Positions 20,380-27,799 of a stretch of 40,221 bases of DNA are shown here, one piece after another. The translations under genes were made by a program, and so were the position numbers. A model generated the notes under the pieces. It was not told the origin of the DNA and did not search any database. It was given only the letters and a program-made list of their open reading frames with translations. Origin of the DNA: a virus; IMG/VR virus record IMGVR_UViG_3300046820_001233, positions 1 to 40,221 of that record, one strand, 5' to 3'. Within the stretch, counting starts at the first letter, position 1; each line of letters begins with the position of its first letter.

Positions 20380-20829
20380 ATGAAACCGACACAAGAACCT
20401 CTACACATACTTAAACCCTCTCAGTGGATTAACGTCGGATGGTACCTGTTACCATTTTGTTTGGCGTACTTTACAGGAAGTGTATACATAACATTAGCAT
20501 CAGTTGCCTGGTGTGTATACAAGTACTATGAAGTTGACTTCTGTAGATATTTTATCTACGAGGACCGAATGACGGAAAGAAAAGGAGTCTTCAATGTAAC
20601 AGAAGAGACTGTTAACTATTTCAGGATAAAATCCATCATGTTGGATGAACCGTTTATAATGAGACTCGTTGGATTATCGATTGTAAAGATTACCACTTCA
20701 GAACAATTTAAATTAAACTTTACGTTCCATGGTGTGGAGAATGGTGAGGGTATCCAAGCGTTCTTGCAAGATTGTGCAAGACATGAGAGACAAAAGATGG
20801 GAACACGTGAATTGGATTTATATAATTAA
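20380..20829 (+). CDS. bPH_2-like membrane protein (149 aa)
   Basis: Two hydrophobic helices (about residues 17-31 and 34-47) sit at the N-terminus. A YYEVDFCRYFIYEDRMTERKGVFNVTEETVNYFRIKSI region follows, typical of bacterial PH-like (bPH_2/YdbT) domains, and a GLSIVKITTS strand completes it. The family often anchors in the membrane and binds partners; function here is unknown. Third gene of the 19465 operon. Confidence 0.75.
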   Translation: MKPTQEPLHILKPSQWINVGWYLLPFCLAYFTGSVYITLASVAWCVYKYYEVDFCRYFIYEDRMTERKGVFNVTEETVNYFRIKSIMLDEPFIMRLVGLSIVKITTSEQFKLNFTFHGVENGEGIQAFLQDCARHERQKMGTRELDLYN

Positions 20830-20834
20830 GAATC

Positions 20835-21059
20835 ATGAGACTCAAGGATATACGAATGTTTTGTCGAGTGTGTAGTGTTGAGATACAATTGTCAGTATTT
20901 CAGAAGACAGGTTTGATGGGATTACATGACCAATATACACATGTACATGACATCTGTAACCTGTGTTATCAAAAGGAGAAAGATAAGAATCCTGACTCAG
21001 GGACCTCAGACTCCGGAATTAGTTTGGCGGAACCTGACGACGGGGGACCCAACAGGTGA
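20835..21059 (+). CDS. Small zinc-binding protein with a repeat-derived tail (74 aa)
   Basis: FCRVCSVEIQ (Cys9, Cys12) and CNLCYQ (Cys41, Cys44) form a two-knuckle zinc site. The last 20 residues (GTSDSGISLAEPDDGGPNR) are encoded by the GC-rich and GTTTGGCG repeat DNA at 20995-21059, so the tail seems to have been created by repeat insertion or read-through into it. The upstream part looks like a normal small phage zinc protein. Confidence 0.65.
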   Translation: MRLKDIRMFCRVCSVEIQLSVFQKTGLMGLHDQYTHVHDICNLCYQKEKDKNPDSGTSDSGISLAEPDDGGPNR

Positions 21060-21125
21060 CGATTTAGTTTGGCGGAGTTACCATCTCAGGATGGGCCCAC
21101 ACTGTCAATATAGTTTGGCAAACGT
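21001..21125. repeat. Promoterless cluster of three half-sites
   Basis: GTTTGGCG at 21022-21029 and 21067-21074, GTTTGGCA at 21113-21120, all on the same strand, 45-46 bp apart, with GC-rich spacers. Bases 21085-21106 recur at 21545-21566 with one mismatch. Confidence 0.7.
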
Positions 21126-21146
21126 TCATTGAAATATAATCACGGA

Positions 21147-21178
21147 TTTGGAATTGTGGTTTTTATTATGTATATTTC
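21147..21178 (+). promoter_or_regulatory. Promoter for the basic DNA-binding protein
   Basis: TTTGG 21147-21151, spacer 19, TATATTTC 21171-21178 (last base off consensus). Confidence 0.7.
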
Positions 21179-21211
21179 TATAACAATAATAAACTATTAA
21201 CGTTAAAAGAA

Positions 21212-21487
21212 ATGGCAACTAAAAAACCAGCAAAGAAACCGGCTACGAAGCCAGCAACTAAACCTGACCCAAAGAAAGCAACACCTAAGAAAGGTGGGAA
21301 GAAAGCTTTATTGGAAATGAGCACTTCGAAGAACAGTGTGTACGTACCAGTGTCACACCATATTTACTTCGACGGTTCATCTTACAGAGTTAGGGTTGCA
21401 ATCAAAGGAAGAACAATCTCTCAGAGTTTCTCTTCTAAGAAGAAGGCATTCGCACACCGTAAGGAATTGTTATCTATTCAAGGATAA
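21212..21487 (+). CDS. Histone-H1-like tail plus AP2/integrase-type DNA-binding domain (91 aa)
   Basis: Residues 2-30 are a KPAKKPATKPATKP repeat, like the tail of histone H1-type and other bacterial nucleoid proteins. Residues 43-91 (VYVPVSHHIYFDGSSYRVRV, then GRTISQSFSSKKKAFAHRKEL) match a three-stranded sheet plus helix. This is the AP2-like or integrase arm-type DNA-binding fold. It has its own promoter and a strong terminator, and clusters of GTTTGGCG sites flank it on both sides. It is a candidate for the protein that reads those sites (inference). Domain order and size are unusual for a recombinase, so a DNA-packing or regulatory role is more likely. Confidence 0.8.
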   Translation: MATKKPAKKPATKPATKPDPKKATPKKGGKKALLEMSTSKNSVYVPVSHHIYFDGSSYRVRVAIKGRTISQSFSSKKKAFAHRKELLSIQG

Positions 21488-21510
21488 TAGAACCCGAACC
21501 AAGAAACCAA

Positions 21511-21540
21511 ACCCGTGAAATTCCATCACGGGTTTTTTTG
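21511..21540 (+). terminator. Intrinsic terminator after the gene at 21212
   Basis: ACCCGTGA/TCACGGGT stem with AATTCCA loop, seven Ts. Confidence 0.9.
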
Positions 21541-21630
21541 TACCCTCAGGATGGGACCACACTGTCGATTTAGTTTGGCGTATGACACAACCTTCACAGG
21601 GGCCCTGAATCCAAATTTAGTTTGGCGTAT
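21541..21630. repeat. Second promoterless half-site cluster
   Basis: GTTTGGCGTATGAC at 21573-21586 and 21620-21633 (14-bp identical), 47 bp apart. The segment 21545-21566 copies 21085-21106. CCAAA-TTTAG-TTTGG sits at 21611-21625. Confidence 0.7.
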
Positions 21631-21666
21631 GACAACCAACCGATATTTATTACTAAAGATTATACA

Positions 21667-22440
21667 ATGATTAGACTTACGGAAATATTAGAGGGTGATG
21701 ATGTGAATAACTTTGATTCGGCAACATCAGAGATTCATAGTAAATTGCGTGGTTATAGTGACGGGACGTTTACAATATTTGATTTGGCAATCAGGGAACC
21801 TGTTAGAGGAACCATGGGAGATGTACCATTTATTTCAGAATGTATTATAGTGTTACATGTTTTCACCAACAGGATTTATCCTGAGATGATTCAGGACATA
21901 TATATTTTGGTTGGCGGATTGATTCAAGAGATGGGTTACGGAGACTACCCGTTTAAATTTAAAATAGATTACCTTCGTTACGATAACCATGGGTTAAACA
22001 TCCCGATGATTACGGACCTACCACATAACATAGTACAACATTTAAGATATGACGTTCCGACTCTTCAGACAATTAACATGGGTCAGTATCGACTTGTAAT
22101 ACCTTCGAATGTATTACCTAAGGTTTCGGAAGATATAGGTGAGTGGGTTAAAATTAAAAGAAAGAAGGGGACCGTATTGTATGACGCACTGAAGAAAGGA
22201 AAGGTGGGTGGAATTGAATATACTTTAAGGGACACCCCCGAAGATATTTTAATCTACGCTAACGGAAAAAATATTGACTCCCCGAAAGAATTAAATGTTT
22301 ATGTTCAGTCCGGTGTGGTGACCATAAATGGTAAAACTAGAGACGAGTCAGATGACCGTGATGAGTTCTACAGACAGAAAGAATTTATAATGACCTCCCT
22401 TAAAGAGAAGTTTAAAAAGTTAGGTCTTAACCTCATGTAG
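21667..22440 (+). CDS. Hypothetical protein (257 aa), last gene of the + strand block
   Basis: MIRLTEILEGDDVNNFDSAT begins a 257-residue soluble protein with alternating helices and strands; no catalytic motif is recognised. The ATG at 21667 was chosen because the earlier in-frame ATG (21622) is part of the repeated GTTTGGCGTATGAC word. The MIRLTEIL start resembles short amphipathic N-termini common among structural or packaged proteins of large phages, a weak hint. No consensus promoter lies between the half-site cluster and the start. Confidence 0.7.
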   Translation: MIRLTEILEGDDVNNFDSATSEIHSKLRGYSDGTFTIFDLAIREPVRGTMGDVPFISECIIVLHVFTNRIYPEMIQDIYILVGGLIQEMGYGDYPFKFKIDYLRYDNHGLNIPMITDLPHNIVQHLRYDVPTLQTINMGQYRLVIPSNVLPKVSEDIGEWVKIKRKKGTVLYDALKKGKVGGIEYTLRDTPEDILIYANGKNIDSPKELNVYVQSGVVTINGKTRDESDDRDEFYRQKEFIMTSLKEKFKKLGLNLM

Positions 22441-22463
22441 TACATATATGTATATATAAAATG

Positions 22464-22491
22464 AACCCCGATATAACAGTCGGGGTTTTTT
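22464..22491 (+). terminator. Terminator ending the + strand block
   Basis: AACCCCGA/TCGGGGTT, eight-nt loop, six Ts. Confidence 0.9.
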
Positions 22492-22740
22492 ATTGTGGTC
22501 TGTTTTCTGAAAAATATAAAAGTATAATCGTTATTTCGAACAAGGGACAATCCTACAGTTATACCCACTAATCTCCACTTTATCCCACTTTTATCGATTG
22601 TAATACGACCAGCCCAAATTCCGGTTATAAATCCATATATATCTGAGAGAAATTCGTTACGACAAAAAATGTCTGGATACAAGGGTTAAAAACAAGGTTT
22701 TTTTACCTCTTTTTAAAAACATTGCCGGAACTATGTACCC
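22492..22740. other. Convergent intergenic region
   Basis: About 340 bp lie between the converging gene blocks. It is AT-rich with no convincing gene, half-site or promoter. A frame on the minus strand crossing into the + gene has atypical composition and no leader, so I did not call it. Confidence 0.5.
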
Positions 22741-22760
22741 AAAACAACCCCCAAGGGGGT
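22741..22760 (-). terminator. Likely terminator of the minus-strand block
   Basis: On the minus strand ACCCCC and GGGGGT form a stem with a minimal loop, followed by TGTTTT; a weak T tract. Confidence 0.5.
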
Positions 22761-22779
22761 GATTGTATTACATACTAAA

Positions 22780-23151
22780 CTATATGTTTTCATGTATTAA
22801 ATCTCTAGCCAACCATGAATTAATATTTTTCATTATCATATTAATCAATCCATAGAATTTATTCTCTATGTTATTTTCTACCCCACCCAATTCCATTCGA
22901 ACATCCAAAGGACATTCATTTCTTACCCATACAATATCCTCCACTTCCTTTACATACCTACTATAAGGTGCACCATCTCTCATTACCATTCCATAGGTTT
23001 GTACATATAGTTCATCACGTGTATCCACCTTTACCCTTATTTCAAATATATGAGGGGAATGATATGGGTTTGTCAATCTTAATTCATAGTTGTCCTTATT
23101 TACAAATATAAAATCGGTTCCCCGTAATAGTTTAAAAGTTTTTAGACTCAT
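22780..23151 (-). CDS. FKLLRG-tagged paralogue 4 of 4 (123 aa)
   Basis: Starts MSLKTFKLLRG. The body shares the pattern YV-x-E-x2-D-x-V-x-VR-x2-CP with the paralogue at 23784, so the outer two of the four tandem genes are closest relatives. No enzyme motif. Overlaps the upstream gene by 4 nt (ATGA). Last gene of the minus block. Function unknown. Confidence 0.75.
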   Translation of the reverse strand: MSLKTFKLLRGTDFIFVNKDNYELRLTNPYHSPHIFEIRVKVDTRDELYVQTYGMVMRDGAPYSRYVKEVEDIVWVRNECPLDVRMELGGVENNIENKFYGLINMIMKNINSWLARDLIHENI

Positions 23152-23465
23152 ATGTTTTCTCTAAATTTATTTATACATAAATCGAGACATTCTAATACAG
23201 AATAACCATGTTCACCAATCATTATTTCACAAGTCGTAAGTAACCCCTCACCTAAAAATACATATAAATTAGTTTCCATATTTCTTTTAAATTGTAGGGT
23301 CGTTGTTCGTGGCATCAATATCCCATCATTCCATAATACCTCAATACTGGTATCTATACCTCCATTAACTTCATCATAGAATATGTAATTAATTTTAAAG
23401 TCACCTCGACCTATTGTTTTTCTTTCCGAATCGTTTCTTAATAGTTTAAAATTTGTTAGACTCAT
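23148..23465 (-). CDS. FKLLR-tagged paralogue 3 of 4 (105 aa)
   Basis: Starts MSLTNFKLLRND, then a beta-rich body (DFKINYIFYDEVNGGIDTSIEVLW) and a C-terminal helix. Similar in size and tag to its neighbours but diverged in the body. Overlaps the downstream gene by 4 nt, so translation is coupled. Function unknown. Confidence 0.75.
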   Translation of the reverse strand: MSLTNFKLLRNDSERKTIGRGDFKINYIFYDEVNGGIDTSIEVLWNDGILMPRTTTLQFKRNMETNLYVFLGEGLLTTCEIMIGEHGYSVLECLDLCINKFRENI

Positions 23466-23466
23466 A

Positions 23467-23787
23467 TTATGTTTTATCTATTATGGTTTTCATTATAAAG
23501 TTCAGGTAGTCCCTTACATTTTCTATTCCATAATCCCTTATGAAAATTCCAATATCACCGTACTCAACTAATATTTCCCGTACATGGTTTTCATCCTGTA
23601 TTCTATTTTCCACATCATAGTATATAGAGTGATTCATACCATACCGTTCTCCGTATATTCTAATGGATAGACTGACAAAGTATCTTTCTTGTCTTTCGTT
23701 TACCTGAATAATATTATATTCCATCCAACCTACATGATGGGTATATCTATATGGATAGTTTCCCCTTAGTAGTTTAAAGTTTGTCAT
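23467..23787 (-). CDS. FKLLRG-tagged paralogue 2 of 4 (106 aa)
   Basis: Starts MTNFKLLRGNYPYRY. The beta-rich body and C-terminal helix (ENVRDYLNFIMKTIIDKT) parallel paralogue 3. It overlaps the upstream gene by 4 nt. Function unknown; see the finding on the shared tag. Confidence 0.75.
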   Translation of the reverse strand: MTNFKLLRGNYPYRYTHHVGWMEYNIIQVNERQERYFVSLSIRIYGERYGMNHSIYYDVENRIQDENHVREILVEYGDIGIFIRDYGIENVRDYLNFIMKTIIDKT

Positions 23788-24149
23788 AATCCTCTAAACT
23801 TCTGTAACATCACTATCATTGCGTAGAACTGTACCTTAATTCTTAGTTTACTTCTTTCGTCTATATTATTCGGTATATATATGGGACATTGTTTTCTTAC
23901 CAATACCATATCCCCAATTTCCCTTACATAGTCTTGATATGTTATTCCGTTCTTTATTGTTAATCCATACGTATGTCTATATTGTTCTATTATAGATGGA
24001 TTATCTTCTGATGGTAGATGTGTTATTAATACTACTTCACATATATAGGTTGAATGAGTTGGGTTCTTTATTTCCAATATATAGTTTTTTCCCTGTATGG
24101 TTGTTACCAGGTTTCCTCTTAGTAGTTTGAATTCTTTTAGTTGGGACAT
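23784..24149 (-). CDS. FKLLRG-tagged paralogue 1 of 4 (121 aa)
   Basis: Starts MSQLKEFKLLRGN at an ATG; a TTG codon just upstream is also in frame. YVREIGDMVLVRKQCP in the middle matches YVKEVEDIVWVRNECP of the paralogue at 22780. It follows the glycosyltransferase gene by 13 nt and is therefore in the same operon. Function unknown. Confidence 0.75.
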   Translation of the reverse strand: MSQLKEFKLLRGNLVTTIQGKNYILEIKNPTHSTYICEVVLITHLPSEDNPSIIEQYRHTYGLTIKNGITYQDYVREIGDMVLVRKQCPIYIPNNIDERSKLRIKVQFYAMIVMLQKFRGL

Positions 24150-24162
24150 CAATTATACGTTT

Positions 24163-24882
24163 TTACCAGTAATTAATGTTTTTCTTAAAGTAATCTATGT
24201 TATCACGGTTTATGAAACTTCTTATTAATAGAGTGACCATGAACATATACCCCATTTTTTTAAACCTCCTATCATCCTGACCAATATAATGATTAGAGAT
24301 TTTAAATTTATCCGGGTGGAATTCTTTACTTAATAGATAATCCTCAGAATGTTCCACCTCCTCATTAAACATCCCATACATTATAAAGAGATTTGTTTTG
24401 GTCATGAAATATGTACCCACCGCGAATGGAGTGAATTTAGAGATTACCTTATTAACCACATTAAAGACATTAAACGCAATCCTTGTCCTTATATCTTTAC
24501 CATAGGATTTAACCTTGGATGTTAATAAATCCAAATCCTCGGTTTCCATCTCCATTAAGGTTTCATATATATGATTGGGATTGGATAGTTTAACATCACC
24601 ATCAAGGAACAGGATGTATTCGGTATTGGTTATCTTTGCACCATTATTCCTACCCCTACTTACATTACCACCATCAATTAGAATAATATTAATCTTATCC
24701 TTATGGTTTTCCTTATATTGGTTTACAATAGTTCTGGTATTATCGGTTGAATGATTATCAGATACAATTACCTTAGTCTTATTAATATGGTTTTGATTGA
24801 TAATATCATTGAGAACACCCGCGATGTAGTTTTCCTCGTTATATGTGGGAATTACTATGGTCAGTTTTTCATTTATGTTCAT
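24163..24882 (-). CDS. Family 2 glycosyltransferase (239 aa)
   Basis: A GT-A fold glycosyltransferase. LTIVIPTYNEENYI (residues 7-20) is the nucleotide-binding start, VSDNHSTDNT the second loop, and FLDGDV (Asp94, Asp96) the metal-binding DxD motif. No membrane helix is obvious except a hydrophobic C-terminal patch. GT2 enzymes move a sugar from an activated donor to glycan, lipid or teichoic-type acceptors. It overlaps the phosphoesterase gene by 14 nt, so the two are expressed together, pointing to envelope-lipid or LPS modification. Donor and acceptor cannot be told. Confidence 0.85.
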   Translation of the reverse strand: MNINEKLTIVIPTYNEENYIAGVLNDIINQNHINKTKVIVSDNHSTDNTRTIVNQYKENHKDKINIILIDGGNVSRGRNNGAKITNTEYILFLDGDVKLSNPNHIYETLMEMETEDLDLLTSKVKSYGKDIRTRIAFNVFNVVNKVISKFTPFAVGTYFMTKTNLFIMYGMFNEEVEHSEDYLLSKEFHPDKFKISNHYIGQDDRRFKKMGYMFMVTLLIRSFINRDNIDYFKKNINYW

Positions 24883-25558
24883 GCAATGTAAATTTGTTTT
24901 CGTTGTAAATTACATAGGTATTATTCTCAATCCAATCCCCGCAATTTATATATGTTATTCCATCCACATTCTTTATCACCGGGAAATGAATGTGACCACA
25001 TACAACATGTTTACAATTTCTCTTCTTCGACTGATAAATTAACTGGTCCTCAAATGAGGTAATGAATTTTATTGCACCCTTTACCTTATCCTTTAGATAT
25101 TTGGATAATGACCTCTTATGACCCAATCTCTTTAAAAACCGGTCAATAACAATTGCCATATCATATCCAACAGTACCGAGTACACCCAACCACTTTAGTT
25201 TAACAACACCGTCATATAAATCCCCGTGTGTTAAATAAATGTCCTTATAAACATACTCGTCATGGAACTCGATATTCCCAAATGAGATTTCACCATATTC
25301 CCTCAGGAACTCATCATGGTTTCCCGGCAAATAAATTACCTTTGTACCGTTCTTTGAATAAGATAATATCTTCCTAATTACATTGGTATTATCCTGTGGC
25401 CAAAAAATTCTTTTCTTTAATAACCAACCATCAATAATGTCACCAACCAAAAATAGATATTCCGGTTCGTATTTCTTTAATACCTCCAATAGTTTCTTAG
25501 GGTTACTACCTCTTGAACCCAAATGAACATCCGATATAAATAATGCTTCAATTTTCAT
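24869..25558 (-). CDS. LpxH-like calcineurin-type metallophosphoesterase (229 aa)
   Basis: All dinuclear-metal motifs are present in order: DVH (Asp10, His12), GDxxD (Asp40, Asp43), GNHDE (Asn80, His81), HGD (His111) and GHIH (His189, His191). The 229-residue length and the insertion rich in helices fit UDP-2,3-diacylglucosamine diphosphatase (LpxH) and relatives, which act at the membrane in lipid A synthesis. A related specificity is possible. It leads an operon with its own promoter, followed by the overlapping GT2 gene. A phage copy of this step suggests remodelling of host lipid A or a glycolipid (inference). Confidence 0.85.
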   Translation of the reverse strand: MKIEALFISDVHLGSRGSNPKKLLEVLKKYEPEYLFLVGDIIDGWLLKKRIFWPQDNTNVIRKILSYSKNGTKVIYLPGNHDEFLREYGEISFGNIEFHDEYVYKDIYLTHGDLYDGVVKLKWLGVLGTVGYDMAIVIDRFLKRLGHKRSLSKYLKDKVKGAIKFITSFEDQLIYQSKKRNCKHVVCGHIHFPVIKNVDGITYINCGDWIENNTYVIYNENKFTLHEHK

Positions 25559-25563
25559 CCTAT

Positions 25564-25593
25564 TAAAGATAATTAAAATATTTCAAAAAACAA
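25564..25593 (-). promoter_or_regulatory. Promoter for the LpxH-like/GT2/FKLLRG operon
   Basis: Minus strand: TTG at 25593-25591, spacer 19, TATCTTTA at 25571-25564. Confidence 0.65.
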
Positions 25594-25595
25594 AA

Positions 25596-25988
25596 TTAAT
25601 GGTGGTGCAATAATTCTTGATAAACCTTACCATTTAATATATCCTTATTTAGTGCTTTGTTCTCGGAATCACATATAATGAACCCCATTTCGGTTCTGAA
25701 TATTCTTATGTACTTTAAGTCCCAACCCTGGCGATAGGTTTCCAATGAGAAATATCTCCATTCACCCTCACCACCCGATTCTTCGTAGTATCTATCCAAT
25801 AGATTAGTTAGTTCATCCTTTGTTAAAAAGAAATGAGGATAGTTCTTTAATGTGGACATATCCGGGTGACCCTCATCATTCCAATTATATCCGGTATGAA
25901 AATCCCTTGTGTCTACATTAAATTTGTTGTTCTTCGGACATTCCCAATCAATATCTTTGTAGAATACCCATTCGTTTTGTGGTTCCAT
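25596..25988 (-). CDS. Hypothetical protein (130 aa)
   Basis: A soluble, aromatic-rich 130-residue protein (WVFYKDIDWECP, TGYNWNDEGHPD, YRQGWDLKYIRIF) with an EESGGEGEWR turn and a C-terminal HHH. No family recognised. It follows the ABC membrane gene by 6 nt with an AAAATAATATG start. The pattern of Trp/Tyr and Gly suggests a small beta domain. Confidence 0.7.
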   Translation of the reverse strand: MEPQNEWVFYKDIDWECPKNNKFNVDTRDFHTGYNWNDEGHPDMSTLKNYPHFFLTKDELTNLLDRYYEESGGEGEWRYFSLETYRQGWDLKYIRIFRTEMGFIICDSENKALNKDILNGKVYQELLHHH

Positions 25989-25994
25989 ATTATT

Positions 25995-26852
25995 TTAGTT
26001 AGTTTCCTCGTTATTAACAGGTGTTTTTAGTCTTCCAATAACATCTCCCATTCTAGTAAACATTTCCATACCCACAGGGATTGATAATAATGAACCTAAA
26101 AATTGATTTATATAAGAATACATCGCAATTGCTTCCCCTTGGGTTAACTTCACATTGTCATTGGTAAAGATAATCAACGCCAAAACCAAGAATATTGTCT
26201 TAACCGTATACAGTGTGGTCCAATTCTTCCCCTGAAGTGTAGATGCGGAAATCCAAATCCTCCTCCTCCTTTTGAAGAATGAATCAATTAGTCCCCTGTC
26301 GTTTGTATTCAACACATTCATCTTTTCTTCATGTTGGTTATGACTAACTCTGGTAGACTGAGCAATCTTACCATAGAACTTCCATACGATGAAAACAATA
26401 AACGGTACACATATCAATACAATAAAACCGGTAACCACATGGGACATGAATATAAAAAACAATGTACCAACGATGGTTAGAACCGACATTATATAATAAT
26501 GTATGTGGTGTTCCAAGAAATCTACAATGTTGTGGGCTAAATCCGTTCTACCCAATTTTGTGGACGCGTCCGAATCTTCCGAACTATCCAAATAATTAAA
26601 CACAATGTCATTATATATGGAGGTGTAAATTTTGGTATCGAATACCATTCGTTTGTAAACAAAGAAATTTGATAACAACTCAATGAACAAAAGAATCCCA
26701 ACCCATTCATATTCCCTTTTTAATAGACCGTCAATTGATTTACCCAAGACAAAGGGTTCAACCAAGAAAATGACCTGAGCAATAAAAATGTATAGGTAGA
26801 TTATTAAGAGTGGTTTCTTATAGTTTCCAATGATGTTGTATATATATTTCAT
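25995..26852 (-). CDS. Orphan ABC-exporter transmembrane domain (285 aa)
   Basis: Six hydrophobic segments (starting near residues 13, 48, 121, 143, 211 and 243) with the long intracellular loops of a type I ABC exporter membrane domain. It resembles the ABC_membrane_3 group of half-size proteins. No Walker A, LSGGQ or Walker B follows: the protein ends at PVNNEETN after the last helix, and no ATPase gene lies in the window. A helper NBD from the host, or an ATP-independent role, must be assumed. Coupled to the 27-residue protein upstream by TAATG. Confidence 0.8.
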   Translation of the reverse strand: MKYIYNIIGNYKKPLLIIYLYIFIAQVIFLVEPFVLGKSIDGLLKREYEWVGILLFIELLSNFFVYKRMVFDTKIYTSIYNDIVFNYLDSSEDSDASTKLGRTDLAHNIVDFLEHHIHYYIMSVLTIVGTLFFIFMSHVVTGFIVLICVPFIVFIVWKFYGKIAQSTRVSHNQHEEKMNVLNTNDRGLIDSFFKRRRRIWISASTLQGKNWTTLYTVKTIFLVLALIIFTNDNVKLTQGEAIAMYSYINQFLGSLLSIPVGMEMFTRMGDVIGRLKTPVNNEETN

Positions 26853-26935
26853 TATTTTAAATTAACTTGTAAAAACAATACGAAAAAAATTAAAAGTGTC
26901 ATTACAAACACAATCTCTCCTAAGATTCTCAACAT
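26852..26935 (-). CDS. Single-pass membrane microprotein (27 aa)
   Basis: MLRILGEIVFVMTLLIFFVLFL is one membrane helix; the frame ends in TAATG overlapping the ABC gene start by one base. Translational coupling suggests a partner of the ABC membrane domain. Very short, so uncertain. Confidence 0.5.
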   Translation of the reverse strand: MLRILGEIVFVMTLLIFFVLFLQVNLK

Positions 26936-26938
26936 ACC

Positions 26939-27307
26939 CTATTTTAAAATGATATGTGGTGCCAAATTTTTCAATTCCTCAACGTAGGCGTCCAATTTTT
27001 CCACCGTGTCGAAGTAAACGTCCTCATGTTTACCGTTGTTCAAATAGATTGAACAATGAGGTTTGTAATAACATACACCATCCTCAAAGAAAGTCTCTCT
27101 ATCACCGGTGTTATATTCCTCAACGGTTCCCCAATATTCACCCGCCCAATCATAGAACAATGCTTCAACTTTTTGATATATTGGGATTATCCAAAACTTA
27201 GTTCCGACTTTCTTTCTACCGGTACGAAATTCAAGACTAGAATAATATTTTGATTTCCTGTAAACTTTTACTTGGGAGATGTTATTGTTATAAATTATTG
27301 TTGACAT
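26939..27307 (-). CDS. Hypothetical protein (122 aa)
   Basis: Start MSTIIYNNN at 27307, preceded by AATTAATAATATG; an upstream in-frame ATG is less well placed. Beta-rich body with RTGRKKVGTKFWIIPIYQKV, EYWGTVEEYNTGDRETFF and CYYKPHCSIYL. No family recognised; soluble. Confidence 0.7.
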   Translation of the reverse strand: MSTIIYNNNISQVKVYRKSKYYSSLEFRTGRKKVGTKFWIIPIYQKVEALFYDWAGEYWGTVEEYNTGDRETFFEDGVCYYKPHCSIYLNNGKHEDVYFDTVEKLDAYVEELKNLAPHIILK

Positions 27308-27320
27308 ATTATTAATTTTT

Positions 27321-27398
27321 CTAGTGAAATAAAAAATACCCAACGGCAATACCCGCTAAGATGTGAAGAACTCTATCGTACAATTTTGTTTTATCCAT
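27321..27398 (-). CDS. Membrane microprotein (25 aa)
   Basis: MDKTKLYDRVLHILAGIAVGYFLFH: a short basic start, then one helix. It lies 13 nt before the next start and 10 nt after the previous stop. Small but in register with neighbours. Confidence 0.4.
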   Translation of the reverse strand: MDKTKLYDRVLHILAGIAVGYFLFH

Positions 27399-27408
27399 GA
27401 TTCTATTT

Positions 27409-27795
27409 TTAATTAGGATTATTATTCAGGGTTTCGTTTACCTCGTCCATATATTTTTTAACGGGAGAATTTTGTTTGAAGACTTCCCATTTAAGTGGGG
27501 TCACCAATTTATGTAACCTTAAAATGGTCAGTCTTGATGGTCTAACACCATTAAAAATCATAGAAGTACTGTATGGTTTTCCATAAGCATATGGGTAATT
27601 CGATATCCAAACACAATGTCCCCCAAATTCTACCGTGTGAATTACACCGTCAAGTGAACTCGGTCTACCAAGCACCGGTTCAAACTTATCCATTAATTGA
27701 TTTAATTGGTCATCCCATTCTTGGCTGAATGGTTCGTTCATCAACCAAAAATTTGGTCTGAATAAAAACTGTAGATTTTTAATGGTCTTTAACAT
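27409..27795 (-). CDS. Hypothetical protein (128 aa)
   Basis: MLKTIKNLQFLFRPNFWLMNE at the start, GGHCVWISNYPYAYG in the middle (about residues 61-75), then helices. The start after AAAAAGTAAAAAT was preferred over an upstream ATG within the previous gene. The HCVW and WISNYPYA segments look conserved but are not recognised. Confidence 0.7.
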   Translation of the reverse strand: MLKTIKNLQFLFRPNFWLMNEPFSQEWDDQLNQLMDKFEPVLGRPSSLDGVIHTVEFGGHCVWISNYPYAYGKPYSTSMIFNGVRPSRLTILRLHKLVTPLKWEVFKQNSPVKKYMDEVNETLNNNPN

Positions 27796-27799
27796 ATTT

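Noticed and set aside
825-21627. GTTTGGCG repeats as a CRISPR array
   Set aside because: Copies are short, dispersed between genes, in both orientations and without uniform repeat-spacer length; no cas genes.
22368-22682. Minus-strand frame of 104 residues between the convergent blocks
   Set aside because: It overlaps the 3' end of the + strand gene and its terminator; composition is not protein-like and there is no start context.
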